Assembly (NCBI RefSeq): GCF_003951285.1
Contig: NZ_RXFQ01000009.1
Coordinates: 62,001-126,000 of the forward strand
Length of the DNA stretch: 64,000 nucleotides
Reading direction: 5' to 3'
Origin: Variovorax beijingensis
GTDB taxonomy: Bacteria; Pseudomonadota; Gammaproteobacteria; Burkholderiales; Burkholderiaceae_C
Below the pieces are notes generated by a model that saw nothing but the letters and a program-made list of their open reading frames with translations, had not been told where the DNA came from and did not search any database. Shown here piece after piece: positions 15,519 through 26,198 of this stretch; position 1 is the first letter of the stretch, and every line of letters starts with the position of its first letter. Position numbers and translations under genes: made by a program.

Positions 15519-18109
15519 TGCGCGGGCCCTCCCTCGGCCGGAGACGAAAGCGGGGGCTGCTCGATCTCCCAGAAATCTTTTCTGCAAAGCCCGCGCGCCG
15601 CGCAGTAGTCGCAGACCGCGCCCTCCCCCAGCGGCGGCAGCGCCGCGCCCTGGGCGATGCGGGTGAAATCGTCGAGGATGCCGGCCACCAGCGCATCGCG
15701 CGCCTCCACCACCACCGGCTGCTCGACGGTCTGCGTGCCGGACGACTTCTCGCCGACGTTGACGTAGGCCGCGCGCAGCGTGTCGTCGGCCACCAGCGCG
15801 GCATAGAAGGCGAGCTGCGTGTCCTCGGTCGGGTCTTTCACGCGCTCCTTGGTCACCGCGGCCGATTCGGTCTTGTAGTCGATCACGAAGGCCTGGCCGT
15901 CCGGCATGCGGTCGATGCGGTCCAGCCGGCCGACCAGCTGCAGGTTGCCCAGCGGCTGCTCCATCCAGGGCTCGGACTCGGCAAAGACGGCGCCGCTCGC
16001 CTCGTGTCCGGCAAGCCATTGAAGGTAGCCGTCGCGCACCGCCGGCCACGCCGCGGCGAACGGCAGGAACTCGGCATCGGACAATCCGAACTCGCGCGTG
16101 GCGCGCTCGGCCGCCGCGCCGAGGTACGCCAGGCGCTCAGCGACGTCGCTGGTCGGCTTCTCTTTCAGCGTCTCGTGGAAATGGCCCAGCACGGCATGCA
16201 GCCAGTTGCCGAAGTCGCGCTTGTCGACCTCGGCATCGAGTTCGTCGGCACTGCGCAGGCCCAATTGCCGCAGCGCGAAGAAACGGTAGGGGCAGCGGCG
16301 CAGGTCTTCGTAGACGCTGGTGGAAATGTTGCGCAATGACAGCAGCGCCCCGGACGGGGTCGGATACAGGGTCGGCTGCAGCGCCACCTCGCGCGGCGTG
16401 CGCGGGTCCGCCACCATCTGCAAGGCGTGGTCGAGCTGCAGCGCCTGCACCAGCGGGCTCGGGCGCACCGGCTCGCCGCTCGCATCGGACTGGCGCCACA
16501 GCACTTCGCAGCATGGGTTGCACAAGGCCGCGGCCCAGGCCGAGCGCTGCGCAGCCTCGAGCGTCTCGCGTGCGGGCAGGCCCAGCTCGGCGCGCTGCGC
16601 GGCGCTCCAGTTGCCGGGCGGCTCGGGCGATGCGGGCAGGCGCCGGTCGTCGCAACCGGGAATGACCACGGCGCCGAACGCGCGGCCGAGCAGTTGGTGC
16701 AGCGGCAGCACCACCACCTGCGGCGCCTCGCTGCCGGCGGGCGGCACGAAGCTCGCGTCCTCCAGCACGTCGCGCACCCAGGCCGTGAACTCGGCCAGGG
16801 TGTGGCGTCCGCCGGGAAATTCGTCGTCGTCGCCGTGGGCATCGGCATCGAGCCACAAGGCGCCGATCACCTTGGCGCCGGCCATGTCGGCTGCGAGCGG
16901 CTCCCATTGCTCCCCGGCCTCCAGCAATTCGCGCAGGGCGCGCAGCCATTCGGCCAGGGGCCGCGAGCGGGCCATGGCCATGCGGCGGCCCTCGACAGCC
17001 TCGGTGAAAGGCAGCAGCGCGATGTCCTGCGGCTTCTCGCTGCGCGCGGCCTGGCCGCACCAGGCGGACCACTCGCGCACGCCTTCGCGCCGCAGCCGGG
17101 CTTCGAGCGCCTGGACGGCGAGCGCATCGCCGTCGGCGCCGCTCTTGAGCCATTCGAGCACTTGGTCGCTGCCGGCGTCGTGCGCGCAGGCGCGCAGCGC
17201 GCTCATCACGGTGGCGGCGGCGCGCGTGGTGGAGAGCTTCCAGCCGGTTTCGTCGTGCGCCGTGACACCCTGCGCCTGGAGCTGCGCGCCGATGCGCCGC
17301 GTGAGCGCCCGGTCGGTCGCGATCAGCGCCACCGGTGCGCGGCCCTCGGCCAGGTGCCGCAGCACGCAGGCAGCGGCGAGTTCGGCTTCGTCTTCGGGGT
17401 CGGTGGCGACATGCGCGGCTGCCGCGGTGGCCGCAGGGCTTGCGGGCACCAGCGAGAGATGGATGGCGCGATCGCCCCACAGGCTGCAGAGCGTCTGCGT
17501 GAGCGGATCGGCCTGGAAGCCTTCGAGCACGATCAGCGCATCGACCTGCGCACGTACCGTGTCGCGCAGCAGCACGTCGGTCGCGTAGCCCGAGTTGGCG
17601 GCCCAGGCCACCGCGACGCGGATCAGCGCGCTCTCGATGCGGAACCATTCCGACTCGCTGCCCGCATCGGCCACCTGGGCCGCGCGCTGCGCCCATTCGC
17701 TGCCGCGAACCTCGGGCAGCGCGGCGGCCGCCAGGGGCGCCAGCTGGTAGGCCAGCTCGACCACGCGTCCGGCCAGCGCGAAGCGTTCGGCGGCAAAGCC
17801 GGCCTGCGACAGCAGCGCCTGAGCCGTGACCAGGTCGCGCGCCATGTCGAATGCAATGTCGTAGCCCGTGGGCAGGAAGCCGCCCGCGCTGCGCGCCCAG
17901 TTGCGCGTGGTCTCGAAGCGCGGCGCGAAGCCCGGGCTGCCGCAGCGCGACCACATGCCGTGGGCCACACCCATCAATTGCGCATACGGCACCAGCACCA
18001 CGGTGCGCGCCGCATGCAGCCCGTGCTGCGCAATGGCGCCGGCAATGCGCGCAACGACGCCGCCGGCGGGGTCGCACCACAGGGCCTGGACGGGGTGGCC
18101 TTCGTTCAT
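15515..18109 (-). CDS. AddB-like PD-(D/E)XK nuclease (probable DNA repair protein)
   Basis: An 864-residue partner of the AddA-type protein. The C-terminal nuclease core is visible: GNWLHAVLGHFHE, then GRLDRIDRMPDGQAFVIDYKT and QLAFYAAL. Four cysteines typical of the AddB iron-sulfur staple are present, one in LRRCPYRFF and three in CDYCAARGLC near the C-terminus. The N-terminal helicase-like region lacks a recognisable GxGKT Walker A, so this half is probably an inactivated scaffold. The family resembles TIGR03623, found beside AddA in betaproteobacteria. It is the first gene of a three-gene overlapping run. Confidence 0.87.
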   Translation of the reverse strand: MNEGHPVQALWCDPAGGVVARIAGAIAQHGLHAARTVVLVPYAQLMGVAHGMWSRCGSPGFAPRFETTRNWARSAGGFLPTGYDIAFDMARDLVTAQALLSQAGFAAERFALAGRVVELAYQLAPLAAAALPEVRGSEWAQRAAQVADAGSESEWFRIESALIRVAVAWAANSGYATDVLLRDTVRAQVDALIVLEGFQADPLTQTLCSLWGDRAIHLSLVPASPAATAAAAHVATDPEDEAELAAACVLRHLAEGRAPVALIATDRALTRRIGAQLQAQGVTAHDETGWKLSTTRAAATVMSALRACAHDAGSDQVLEWLKSGADGDALAVQALEARLRREGVREWSAWCGQAARSEKPQDIALLPFTEAVEGRRMAMARSRPLAEWLRALRELLEAGEQWEPLAADMAGAKVIGALWLDADAHGDDDEFPGGRHTLAEFTAWVRDVLEDASFVPPAGSEAPQVVVLPLHQLLGRAFGAVVIPGCDDRRLPASPEPPGNWSAAQRAELGLPARETLEAAQRSAWAAALCNPCCEVLWRQSDASGEPVRPSPLVQALQLDHALQMVADPRTPREVALQPTLYPTPSGALLSLRNISTSVYEDLRRCPYRFFALRQLGLRSADELDAEVDKRDFGNWLHAVLGHFHETLKEKPTSDVAERLAYLGAAAERATREFGLSDAEFLPFAAAWPAVRDGYLQWLAGHEASGAVFAESEPWMEQPLGNLQLVGRLDRIDRMPDGQAFVIDYKTESAAVTKERVKDPTEDTQLAFYAALVADDTLRAAYVNVGEKSSGTQTVEQPVVVEARDALVAGILDDFTRIAQGAALPPLGEGAVCDYCAARGLCRKDFWEIEQPPLSSPAEGGPAQ

Positions 18110-18267
18110 GTTCTATCGAGGGGTTGGAGGGCGTGGAGGCGCAACGCGCAAAGGGCTTTTGCTATCGGCGCCATAGCGTTCCCGCATGGCACCCCACCCC
18201 TTGGTTTCTGTCACAATGACCAGCACTTTAGCTGCACCGAAACTCTCCGCGCACAAGGACACATCAC

Positions 18268-18600
18268 ATGGCCAGCGACCTGATCAAACACATCTCCGAT
18301 TCTTCCTTCGAAGCCGACGTGCTCAAGTCCAGCCAGCCCGTGCTGGTCGACTACTGGGCCGAATGGTGCGGCCCCTGCAAGATGATCGCACCCATCCTCG
18401 ACGAAGTGTCCACCGCCTACGAAGGCAAGCTGCAGATCGCCAAGCTCAATGTCGACGAGAACCGCGACATCCCGGCCAAGTTCGGCATCCGCGGCATTCC
18501 CACGCTCATGCTGTTCAAGGACGGCCAGCTGGCCGCCACCAAGGTCGGCGCCATGAGCAAGGCACAGCTCACGGCCTTCATCGACCAGCAGCTCGCCTGA
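18268..18600 (+). CDS. trxA: Thioredoxin
   Basis: A 110-residue thioredoxin 1. The redox-active WCGPCK (C34, C37) follows the conserved VDYWAEW strand. The cis-proline motif is [11 protein letters not shown], followed by GAMSKAQL. It is the general cytosolic disulfide reductase for ribonucleotide reductase, PAPS reductase and others. AAGGAC lies 7 bp before the ATG. A rho-independent terminator follows immediately, so it is monocistronic or nearly so; rho lies 182 bp downstream. Confidence 0.98.
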   Translation: MASDLIKHISDSSFEADVLKSSQPVLVDYWAEWCGPCKMIAPILDEVSTAYEGKLQIAKLNVDENRDIPAKFGIRGIPTLMLFKDGQLAATKVGAMSKAQLTAFIDQQLA

Positions 18601-18610
18601 GGCATTTCAC

Positions 18611-18647
18611 CCGGCCAGCGCGCAATGCGTTGGCCGGACGGTTTTTT
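18611..18647 (+). terminator. Rho-independent terminator of trxA
   Basis: CCGGCCAGCGC pairs with GCGTTGGCCGG (11 bp, one G-U) around a GCAAT loop, followed after four bases by six T residues at 18642-18647. It begins 10 bp after the trxA stop. Confidence 0.9.
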
Positions 18648-18658
18648 GCTGTCATAAT
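18630..18658 (+). promoter_or_regulatory. Candidate rho promoter
   Basis: TTGGCC (18630-18635) and CATAAT (18653-18658) are separated by 17 bp, a plausible sigma-70 pair with start near 18665. The -35 overlaps the 3' arm of the trxA terminator hairpin. Confidence 0.45.
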
Positions 18659-18709
18659 CTCCTACAGATCACCGGCCCCTTCAAGGTAACCGGTTCGAGT
18701 TCCCCGGTT

Positions 18710-18732
18710 TGTGAGGCAGCTCTCGCCTCACA
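18710..18732 (+). promoter_or_regulatory. Hairpin in the rho leader
   Basis: TGTGAGGC and GCCTCACA form a perfect 8-bp stem with a 7-nt loop, 51 bp before the rho start. No T-run follows, so it is not an intrinsic terminator. rho leaders are known sites of Rho autoregulation, but whether this hairpin takes part is inference. Confidence 0.4.
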
Positions 18733-18782
18733 TCAAACCTCCCCCCGTTTTTCCGATCGATTGCCCCGCAAGGGGTCATTCC

Positions 18783-20048
18783 ATGCACTTAAACGAACTC
18801 AAGGCACTCCATGTGTCTGAAGTCCTCAAGCAGGCTGAAGCGCTTGAGATCGAAAACGTCGGCCGCATGCGCAAGCAGGAGCTGATGTTCGCGATCATCA
18901 AGAAGCGCGCCAAGGCCGGCGAACAGGTCTTTGCCGACGGTGTGCTCGAAATCCTGCCCGACGGCTTCGGCTTCCTGCGCAGCCCCGACACCAGCTTCAC
19001 GGCCAGCACGGACGACATCTACATCTCGCCGAGCCAGGTGCGCCGCTTCAACCTGCACACCGGCGACATGATCGAAGGCGAGGTGCGCACGCCCAAGGAC
19101 GGCGAGCGCTACTTCGCGCTGACCAAGCTCGACAAGGTCAACGACGGTCCACCCGAGCAGAACAAGCACAAGGTGATGTTCGAGAACCTGACGCCGCTGT
19201 TCCCCAAGGAACAGATGAAGCTGGAACGCGACGGCGTCAAGAGCGACGAGAACATCACGGGCCGAATCATCGACATCATCGCCCCCATCGGCAAGGGCCA
19301 GCGCGCCCTGCTGGTGGCGCCGCCCAAGAGCGGCAAGACGGTGATGATGCAGCACATCGCCCACGCCATCAGCGCCAACTACCCCGAAGTGCACATGATG
19401 GTGCTGCTGGTGGACGAGCGGCCCGAAGAAGTGACCGAAATGCAGCGCACCGTGAAGGGCGAGGTCATTGCCTCGACCTTCGACGAGCCCGCGGCGCGCC
19501 ACGTGCACGTGGCCGAAATGGTGATCGAGCGCGCCAAGCGCCTGGTCGAGCTCAAGAAGGACGTGGTGATCCTGCTGGACTCGATCACCCGCCTCGCCCG
19601 CGCCTACAACAACGTCGTGCCATCGTCGGGCAAGGTGCTGACCGGCGGCGTCGACTCCAATGCGCTGCAGCGCCCCAAGCGCTTCCTGGGCGCGGCGCGC
19701 AACGTGGAAGAAGGCGGCTCGCTGACCATCATCGGCACCGCGCTGATCGACACCGGCAGCCGCATGGACGAAGTGATCTTCGAAGAGTTCAAGGGCACCG
19801 GCAACTCCGAAATCCACCTGGACCGCCGCCTGTACGAAAAGCGCGTGTTCCCGTCGATCCAGCTCAACCGCAGCGGCACCCGCCGCGAAGAGTTGCTGCT
19901 GGCACCCGAGATCCTGCAGAAGACCCGCATCCTGCGCCAGCTCATGTACAACATGGACGAGATCGAGTCGATGGAGCTCATGCTCAAGAACATGAAGGCG
20001 ACCAAGACCAATGTCGAGTTCTTCGACATGATGCGTCGCGGCGGGTAA
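18783..20048 (+). CDS. rho: Transcription termination factor Rho
   Basis: A 421-residue hexameric RNA helicase that ends transcription. The N-terminal RNA-binding domain begins [19 protein letters not shown] and contains GFGFLRSP and [10 protein letters not shown]. The ATPase domain has Walker [11 protein letters not shown] (about residues 179-188), Walker [17 protein letters not shown], and the Q-loop/R-loop region [20 protein letters not shown]. Length equals the family norm. The start at 18783 is at the conserved N-terminus; in-frame upstream sequence is unlike Rho. A strong terminator follows at 20156. Confidence 0.98.
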   Translation: MHLNELKALHVSEVLKQAEALEIENVGRMRKQELMFAIIKKRAKAGEQVFADGVLEILPDGFGFLRSPDTSFTASTDDIYISPSQVRRFNLHTGDMIEGEVRTPKDGERYFALTKLDKVNDGPPEQNKHKVMFENLTPLFPKEQMKLERDGVKSDENITGRIIDIIAPIGKGQRALLVAPPKSGKTVMMQHIAHAISANYPEVHMMVLLVDERPEEVTEMQRTVKGEVIASTFDEPAARHVHVAEMVIERAKRLVELKKDVVILLDSITRLARAYNNVVPSSGKVLTGGVDSNALQRPKRFLGAARNVEEGGSLTIIGTALIDTGSRMDEVIFEEFKGTGNSEIHLDRRLYEKRVFPSIQLNRSGTRREELLLAPEILQKTRILRQLMYNMDEIESMELMLKNMKATKTNVEFFDMMRRGG

Positions 20049-20058
20049 CTGTTGCTCG

Positions 20059-20147
20059 CCCCCAGGCTGCGCGCACTTCGTGTCGCTACGCCCTCCCCCT
20101 ACCGGGGGCGGTGCTGACCGACCGGCAAAGCCGGATCGGTGGCACCC
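20059..20147 (+). repeat. Interspersed extragenic repeat, copy 2
   Basis: CCCCCAGGCTGCGCGCAC, then CTTCGTGTCGCTACGCCC and CCCCCTACCGGGGGCG, nearly identical to the first 50 bases of copy 1 (10252-10160, opposite strand). The distal part (ACCGACCGGCAAAGCCGGATCGGT) is a different but again self-complementary arm. The position between the rho stop and its terminator shows the element sits in transcribed 3' sequence. Confidence 0.8.
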
Positions 20148-20155
20148 CACAAACG

Positions 20156-20181
20156 AATGCCCGCCTTTGGCGGGCATTTTT
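20156..20181 (+). terminator. Rho-independent terminator of rho
   Basis: AATGCCCGCC-TTT-GGCGGGCATT forms a perfect 10-bp stem followed by three more T residues. The convergent oxidoreductase gene ends at the very edge of the element (its stop is 20183-20181). The hairpin is symmetric but only the plus strand has a T-tail. Confidence 0.88.
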
Positions 20182-21242
20182 CATGCGCGCAACGCTTTGC
20201 CCTCAGCGGCACTGCGCGCACCAAGATCCAGCAACTCCATCAGCGCGACGGCCTGCTCGGGCGGCACCGGGTTCGGGCCGTTGCCGAGGATCGCATCGCG
20301 CACCGCGGCGTAGTACTCGAGGTAGTTGCCGGCCCGCGTGGGCCAGACCCGGCGCTGCGGCTCGCCGCCGTCGCTGCCAGGCACCACGAGTTCGCCGTCC
20401 TGCGGATCGGCGCCCCACCTCGCCATCGGCGGCCGCTGGCCGGCGCGCAGCGCGTCTTCCTGTGGATCGACGCCGTGCTTGATGAAACTGCCGCGCGTGC
20501 CATGGACGATGTAGCGCGGCGCGGCATGGGCCGCGAGCGTCGTGGCGTGCAGCACCACGCGCAGCGGCGCATGCGGGCCGCTTTCGTAGCGCAGCACAGC
20601 GTGGAAATAGTCTTCGACCTGCGCGCCGTCGCGCAAGGCCGCGGTGTCGAGTTGCAGCGTGTCGGGGGTTCCGAACAGCTGGACCGCCTGGTCGACCAGA
20701 TGGGAGCCCAGGTCGACCCAAAGACCCGCGCCCGGCACTTTCTGCTCGCGCCAGCGGTCGCGCACCTCGGGGCGAAAGCGGTCGAAATGCGATTCCAGGT
20801 ACACCAGCCGGCCGAGTTCTCCGCTCGCCAGCACGTCCTTGAGCGTGAGGTAGTCGGCGTCGAATCGCCGGTTCTGATAGACCGCCAGTACACGATTGTT
20901 GCGCCGAGCCAACAACTCGAGCTCCCTGGCCTCGGCCACGTCCAGCGTGAACGGCTTGTCCACCACCACATGCTTGCCGGCCTCCAGGGCCGCCTTGGCG
21001 ACCGGGTGGTGCTGGGCGTTGGGGGTGGCCACCACCACCAGATCGATGTCCGACCGGCCCACGAGCGCGCCCGCGTCGGGCACCACCGCCACGCCGGGCC
21101 AGTCGGCGTGGACCTTGTGCGGGCGGGAGCTCGCCACGGCCGCCAGTTCGAGCCCCGGCACGGCCGAAAGCACCGGCGCGTGGAATGTCTGGCCGGCAAA
21201 GCCATAGCCGACGAGGCCGGCGCGCAGGGTTCTGGAGGTCAT
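20181..21242 (-). CDS. Gfo/Idh/MocA family oxidoreductase (YdgJ-like)
   Basis: A 353-residue NAD(P)-dependent dehydrogenase. The N-terminal Rossmann motif is AGLVGYGFAGQTFHAPVL (residues 7-24), followed by DLVVVATPNAQHHPVAKAALEAGKHVVVDKPF, where the EKP-like DKP motif contributes the catalytic lysine region. The domain after it has VDLGSHLVDQAVQLFG with the catalytic histidine. Closest by pattern to E. coli YdgJ/IolW-type inositol or sugar dehydrogenases; the substrate is unknown. The start at MTSRTLRAGLVGYG is used, because the upstream in-frame residues are not family-like. It is convergent with rho and divergent from rpmE2. Confidence 0.88.
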   Translation of the reverse strand: MTSRTLRAGLVGYGFAGQTFHAPVLSAVPGLELAAVASSRPHKVHADWPGVAVVPDAGALVGRSDIDLVVVATPNAQHHPVAKAALEAGKHVVVDKPFTLDVAEARELELLARRNNRVLAVYQNRRFDADYLTLKDVLASGELGRLVYLESHFDRFRPEVRDRWREQKVPGAGLWVDLGSHLVDQAVQLFGTPDTLQLDTAALRDGAQVEDYFHAVLRYESGPHAPLRVVLHATTLAAHAAPRYIVHGTRGSFIKHGVDPQEDALRAGQRPPMARWGADPQDGELVVPGSDGGEPQRRVWPTRAGNYLEYYAAVRDAILGNGPNPVPPEQAVALMELLDLGARSAAEGKALRA

Positions 21243-21257
21243 CTGGAGGGCCGTCCT

Positions 21258-21286
21258 TCGCTCAAATCGAGACAGTATGCGATAAT
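21258..21286 (+). promoter_or_regulatory. Candidate rpmE2 promoter
   Basis: GATAAT at 21281-21286 is a good -10; TTCGCT 17 bp upstream is a weak -35. The transcript would have a leader of about 105 nt containing a TGCCC...GGGCA hairpin before the L31 ribosome-binding site GGAAAG. Confidence 0.45.
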
Positions 21287-21399
21287 CGCTGGCTCCGCGA
21301 AAAGTGCAGCCGGGCGTCTTGCCCTGCGATTTCCTCACCGGAACGGCTTGCCCCCTTGGGCACGCTTGTGGCTCTCGCATCGACCCCAAAGGAAAGACC

Positions 21400-21669
21400 A
21401 TGGCAAAAGAAGGCATCCACCCGAATTACCGCGAAATTCTGTTCGTCGACATGTCGAACGGCTTCAAGTTCGTGACCCGTTCGTGCGCGAACACCAAGGA
21501 AATGGGCACGACCGACGACGGCCGCGAGCTGCCGCTGTTCAAGCTCGACACCACGAGCGAATCGCATCCGTTCTACACGGGCACGCAAAAGTCGGTCGAC
21601 AACATGGGCGGTCGCGTCGAGAAGTTCCGCAACCGCTTCGGCAAGACCACCGGCGCTGCTTCCAAGTAA
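21400..21669 (+). CDS. rpmE2: 50S ribosomal protein L31 type B
   Basis: An 89-residue L31 of the B type. The N-terminus MAKEGIHPNYREILFVDMS and the HPFYTG and GRVEKFRNRFG segments are diagnostic. Only one cysteine is present and the zinc-binding CxxC of the A type is missing, so this is the zinc-independent form usually favoured under zinc limitation. GGAAAG precedes the ATG. A strong terminator lies 20 bp after the stop, so it is monocistronic. Confidence 0.96.
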   Translation: MAKEGIHPNYREILFVDMSNGFKFVTRSCANTKEMGTTDDGRELPLFKLDTTSESHPFYTGTQKSVDNMGGRVEKFRNRFGKTTGAASK

Positions 21670-21689
21670 AGCACGCGCTTTCGCATCGA

Positions 21690-21722
21690 GGGCAGCCCGG
21701 TTTACCGCGCTGCCCTTTTTTT
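21690..21722 (+). terminator. Rho-independent terminator of rpmE2
   Basis: GGGCAGC (21690-21696) pairs with GCTGCCC (21709-21715), extended by an inner CGG/CCG after a C-C mismatch, and is followed by seven T residues. Confidence 0.9.
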
Positions 21723-21753
21723 CTTTCCCAAGACCGACGTTCATTCCCACCCT

Positions 21754-23481
21754 GTGAATCAGCCCACTCCCGCGATCGTTGCCCAGAGCGCCGTGCGCCG
21801 GCTGCCGCGCCTGGCACTGCTGCTGCTGTGCGCCGCCTACCTCCTGCCGGGCCTGGTGGGGCGCGGCCCCTGGAAGAGCGCCGACATCACCTCCTTCGGC
21901 TACATGGCCGAACTGGCGCGCAACACCGAAGGCATCGCCCGCTGGTTCGACCCCCTGCTCTTGGGCCTGCGCCCTGAAACGCCGGCGCTCATTCCCTACT
22001 GGATCGGTGCCTGGGCCATCAAGATCGCACCGTCGTGGGTGCATCCCGACCTGGCGGTGCGCATCGTCTTTGCGCTGCTGCTCTGGGGCACCTTCACCGC
22101 CACCTGGTACGCCGTCTACTACCTCGCGCGCACCTCGCGGGCCCAGCCGGTGGCCTTCGCCTTCGGCGGCGAGGCACGGCCCACCGACTACGCCCGCGCC
22201 ATTGCCGATGGCGGACTGCTGGCGCTGATCGCCTGCCTGGGCCTGGCCCAGCTGGGCCATGAAACCACACCGGCGCTGGCGCAGCTGTATTTCGCGTCGC
22301 ATCTGTTCTATGGCGTGGCGGCGCTGCCCTACCGCCGCATCGGTCCGGTCATTGCATTGCTGGTCGGGACCATCGGCATGACCTTGAGCGGTGGCCCCAC
22401 GGTCGGCCTGGCGCTGGCGGTGGGCAGCGCGTTGTTCATCGCCTACGAGCGGCGCACCGCCGACGCCGCTTCCGACGAAAGCCCCGGCTATACCCGGGGC
22501 GCGCTCGCCACGATGATCGCGGCCGCGCTGGTGGCCGCCGCACTGGCTCTCGGGCTGGGCCTGCTGCAATGGAAGATCCAGTTGCCGGGCAATCATCCGA
22601 GCAGCACCTCGGTGCTGAGCGACGTGCGCAGCCAGGCCAAGCTGCTGGTGTGGTTCACCTGGCCGGTCTGGCCGCTCGCGATCTGGACGCTGTGGCGCTG
22701 GCGCCGCCAGCTCACTGCGCGCCATGTGGCACTGCCGTTCTGGTTCGCGCTGGTGCCGCTGGCCGCGACCTGGACCACCGACTATTCCGACCGTTCGCTG
22801 CTGCTGGCGCTGCCCGCGCTCGCCACGCTGGCCGCCTTCGCCCTGCCGACTTTCCGGCGCAGCGCGGCGGCATTGATCGACTGGTTCAACGTGCTGTTCT
22901 TCAGCGGTCTGGCCGTGCTGGGATGGATCTACTGGATCGCGATGCAGACCGGCGTGCCGCCCAAGCCGGCGGCCAGCGTGGCGCGGCTGGTGCCGGGGTT
23001 CGTGCCGGAGTTCTCGGCCATCCCGTTCGTTCTGGCGCTGGCCGCCACCATCACCTGGTGCTGGGTGGTGCGCTGGCGCACCGGCCGCCACCGCGCGGCG
23101 CTCTGGAAAACGCTGGTGCTGCCGGCCGGCGGCACCGCGCTGTGCTGGATGCTGCTGATGACGCTGTGGCTGCCTTCCATCGACTACGCGCGCAGCTACG
23201 CCCCGCAGGTGCGGGCGGTGGCCGAGCGCGTCGGGCAGCCGAGCTGCATCGCCGAGCTTGCGCTGAGCCGCGCGCACATCGCGGCGCTGCGGCATCACGG
23301 CCAATTCAACCTGCAGCCGCTGCTGCTCGGCACCGATTGCCCCTGGCTGCTGGTCAGCCCCGATACCATCGAGCGGCTGCACACCATCATTCGCCTGGAG
23401 CACTGGCGTTTCAGCGGCACGCTGCGGCGGCCCAGCAGCGCGACCGACGACCTGTTGCTCTACCAGAAGATCGCGCCCTAG
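21754..23481 (+). CDS. Polytopic membrane protein, glycosyltransferase-like
   Basis: A 575-residue protein with about ten hydrophobic segments. The N-terminal segment is followed by LVGRGPWKSADITSFGYM, resembling the first periplasmic loop of GT-C glycosyltransferases of the ArnT/PMT type, where an acidic residue there is catalytic. I do not recognise a specific family, so a lipid-linked sugar transferase role is a suggestion only. The start is GTG at 21754; there is no clear Shine-Dalgarno and the next in-frame Met is far into the protein. The stop is 3 bp before the MATE gene start, so the two form an operon. Confidence 0.7.
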   Translation: MNQPTPAIVAQSAVRRLPRLALLLLCAAYLLPGLVGRGPWKSADITSFGYMAELARNTEGIARWFDPLLLGLRPETPALIPYWIGAWAIKIAPSWVHPDLAVRIVFALLLWGTFTATWYAVYYLARTSRAQPVAFAFGGEARPTDYARAIADGGLLALIACLGLAQLGHETTPALAQLYFASHLFYGVAALPYRRIGPVIALLVGTIGMTLSGGPTVGLALAVGSALFIAYERRTADAASDESPGYTRGALATMIAAALVAAALALGLGLLQWKIQLPGNHPSSTSVLSDVRSQAKLLVWFTWPVWPLAIWTLWRWRRQLTARHVALPFWFALVPLAATWTTDYSDRSLLLALPALATLAAFALPTFRRSAAALIDWFNVLFFSGLAVLGWIYWIAMQTGVPPKPAASVARLVPGFVPEFSAIPFVLALAATITWCWVVRWRTGRHRAALWKTLVLPAGGTALCWMLLMTLWLPSIDYARSYAPQVRAVAERVGQPSCIAELALSRAHIAALRHHGQFNLQPLLLGTDCPWLLVSPDTIERLHTIIRLEHWRFSGTLRRPSSATDDLLLYQKIAP

Positions 23482-23484
23482 CAC

Positions 23485-24816
23485 GTGAGCGGCGAACGAG
23501 GCCTGATCGCGCGGCACGCCGGCACGGTGCTGGTGGGCCAGCTGGCCGTGATGGCGTTCGGCGTGACCGACACCATCGTGGCCGGCCGCTATTCCGAGAA
23601 TGCGCTCGCCGCGCTGTCGGTGGGTGCGGCCGTCTTCATCAGCGTGTTCGTCTCGCTGATGGGCGTGCTGCAGGCGCTGCTGCCGGTCTGGGCGGAGCTG
23701 CACGGCGCAGACCGGAGAAGCGAAGTCGGCCGCTCCGTGCGGCAGTCGCTCTACCTGAGCGCCATCACCATCGCGATCGGCATGGCGGTGCTGCTGCTGC
23801 CGGGCGCGGTGCTGCGCTGGACCCAGGTGCCGCCCGCGATGCGCGGCGAAGTGGAAACCTACCTGGCGGTGCTGGCCTTCGCATTGCCGCCGGCCCTGCT
23901 GTTCCGCCTGTTCAGCACCCTGAACCAGAGCCTGGGCAAGCCGCAGGTCGTGACCTGGCTCCAGCTGGGCTCGCTGTGCGTGAAGCTGCCGCTGTCGATC
24001 TGGTTTGCATTCGGCGGCGCGGGCCTGCCGGCCATGGGCCTGGTGGGCTGCGCCTGGGCCACGCTGTGCGTGAACTGGGCCATGTTGGCCTGCGCCGTGT
24101 GGCTGCTGCGCAGCAGCACCTTCTACCGCGACTACCGGCTCTGGGAACGCATCGAAGCGCCCGACTGGCGCCAGATCCGCCAGTTCGCGAGCCTGGGCAT
24201 CCCCGGCGGCCTGGCCGTGCTGGTGGAAGTGACCTCATTCACCTTGATGGCGCTGTTCATTGCGCGCCTGGGCACGGCCGCAGCCGCCGCGCACCAGATC
24301 GCCTCGAACCTGCTGGCGGTGGCCTACATGGTGCCGCTCTCGCTGGCCATTGCCACCAGCGCGCGCGTGAGCTTCTGGCTCGGCGCCGGAAAGGCCGCCA
24401 AGGCCCGCCGCGCCTGCCGCATGGGCTTCGAACTCACCGCCCTTTGCGCACTGTTCTTCGCGGGTGCCATGGTGGCGCTGCGCTTCAGGCTGGCGCACGT
24501 GTATTCCGACAACCCGGCCGTCATCGCGCTGGCCGCGGCGCTGCTGCTGGTGGTGGCGGCCTATCACTTTGCCGATGCGCTGCAGACGCTGTGCGTGTTC
24601 GTGCTGCGCAGCTACCGCGTCACGCTGGTGCCGTTGGTCGTCTATTGCACGTTGCTCTGGGGCTTCGGCCTCGGCGGCAGCTACTTGCTGGCCTATCGCG
24701 GCCTGGGGCCGTGGCCCGCAATGCAGTCGCCGCTGGCGTTCTGGCTCATGAGCGCGGGCGCGCTGGCGGTCACGGCCCTGCTGTTCGGCGCGCTGCTGCG
24801 CTGGACGATGCGCCGC

Positions 24817-24828
<12 letters not shown>
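23485..24828 (+). CDS. MATE family efflux transporter
   Basis: A 447-residue exporter with the twelve-helix MATE pattern. Helix 1 region (VLVGQLAVMAFGVTDTIVAGRYSENALAALSVG) and the symmetric second half (GIPGGLAVLVEVTSFTLMALFIARLG...AAAHQIASNLLAVAYMVPLSLAIATSARV) are characteristic. Such proteins export cationic drugs or metabolites using Na+ or H+. The start is GTG at 23485, 3 bp after the preceding stop. Its last 12 bp overlap the 3' end of phoR on the opposite strand (24817-24828), and no terminator is seen between them. Confidence 0.9.
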
Positions 24829-26154
<1,326 letters not shown>

Positions 26155-26198
26155 GGCGGGCGATTATCCGCGCCCGCGGCCCGTGAAAGCAGCGGGAC

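Noticed and set aside
20181..20200. The terminator at 20156-20181 as bidirectional
   Set aside because: The stem is symmetric, but the minus strand lacks a T-tail (it continues CGTTTG), so only the plus direction is called.
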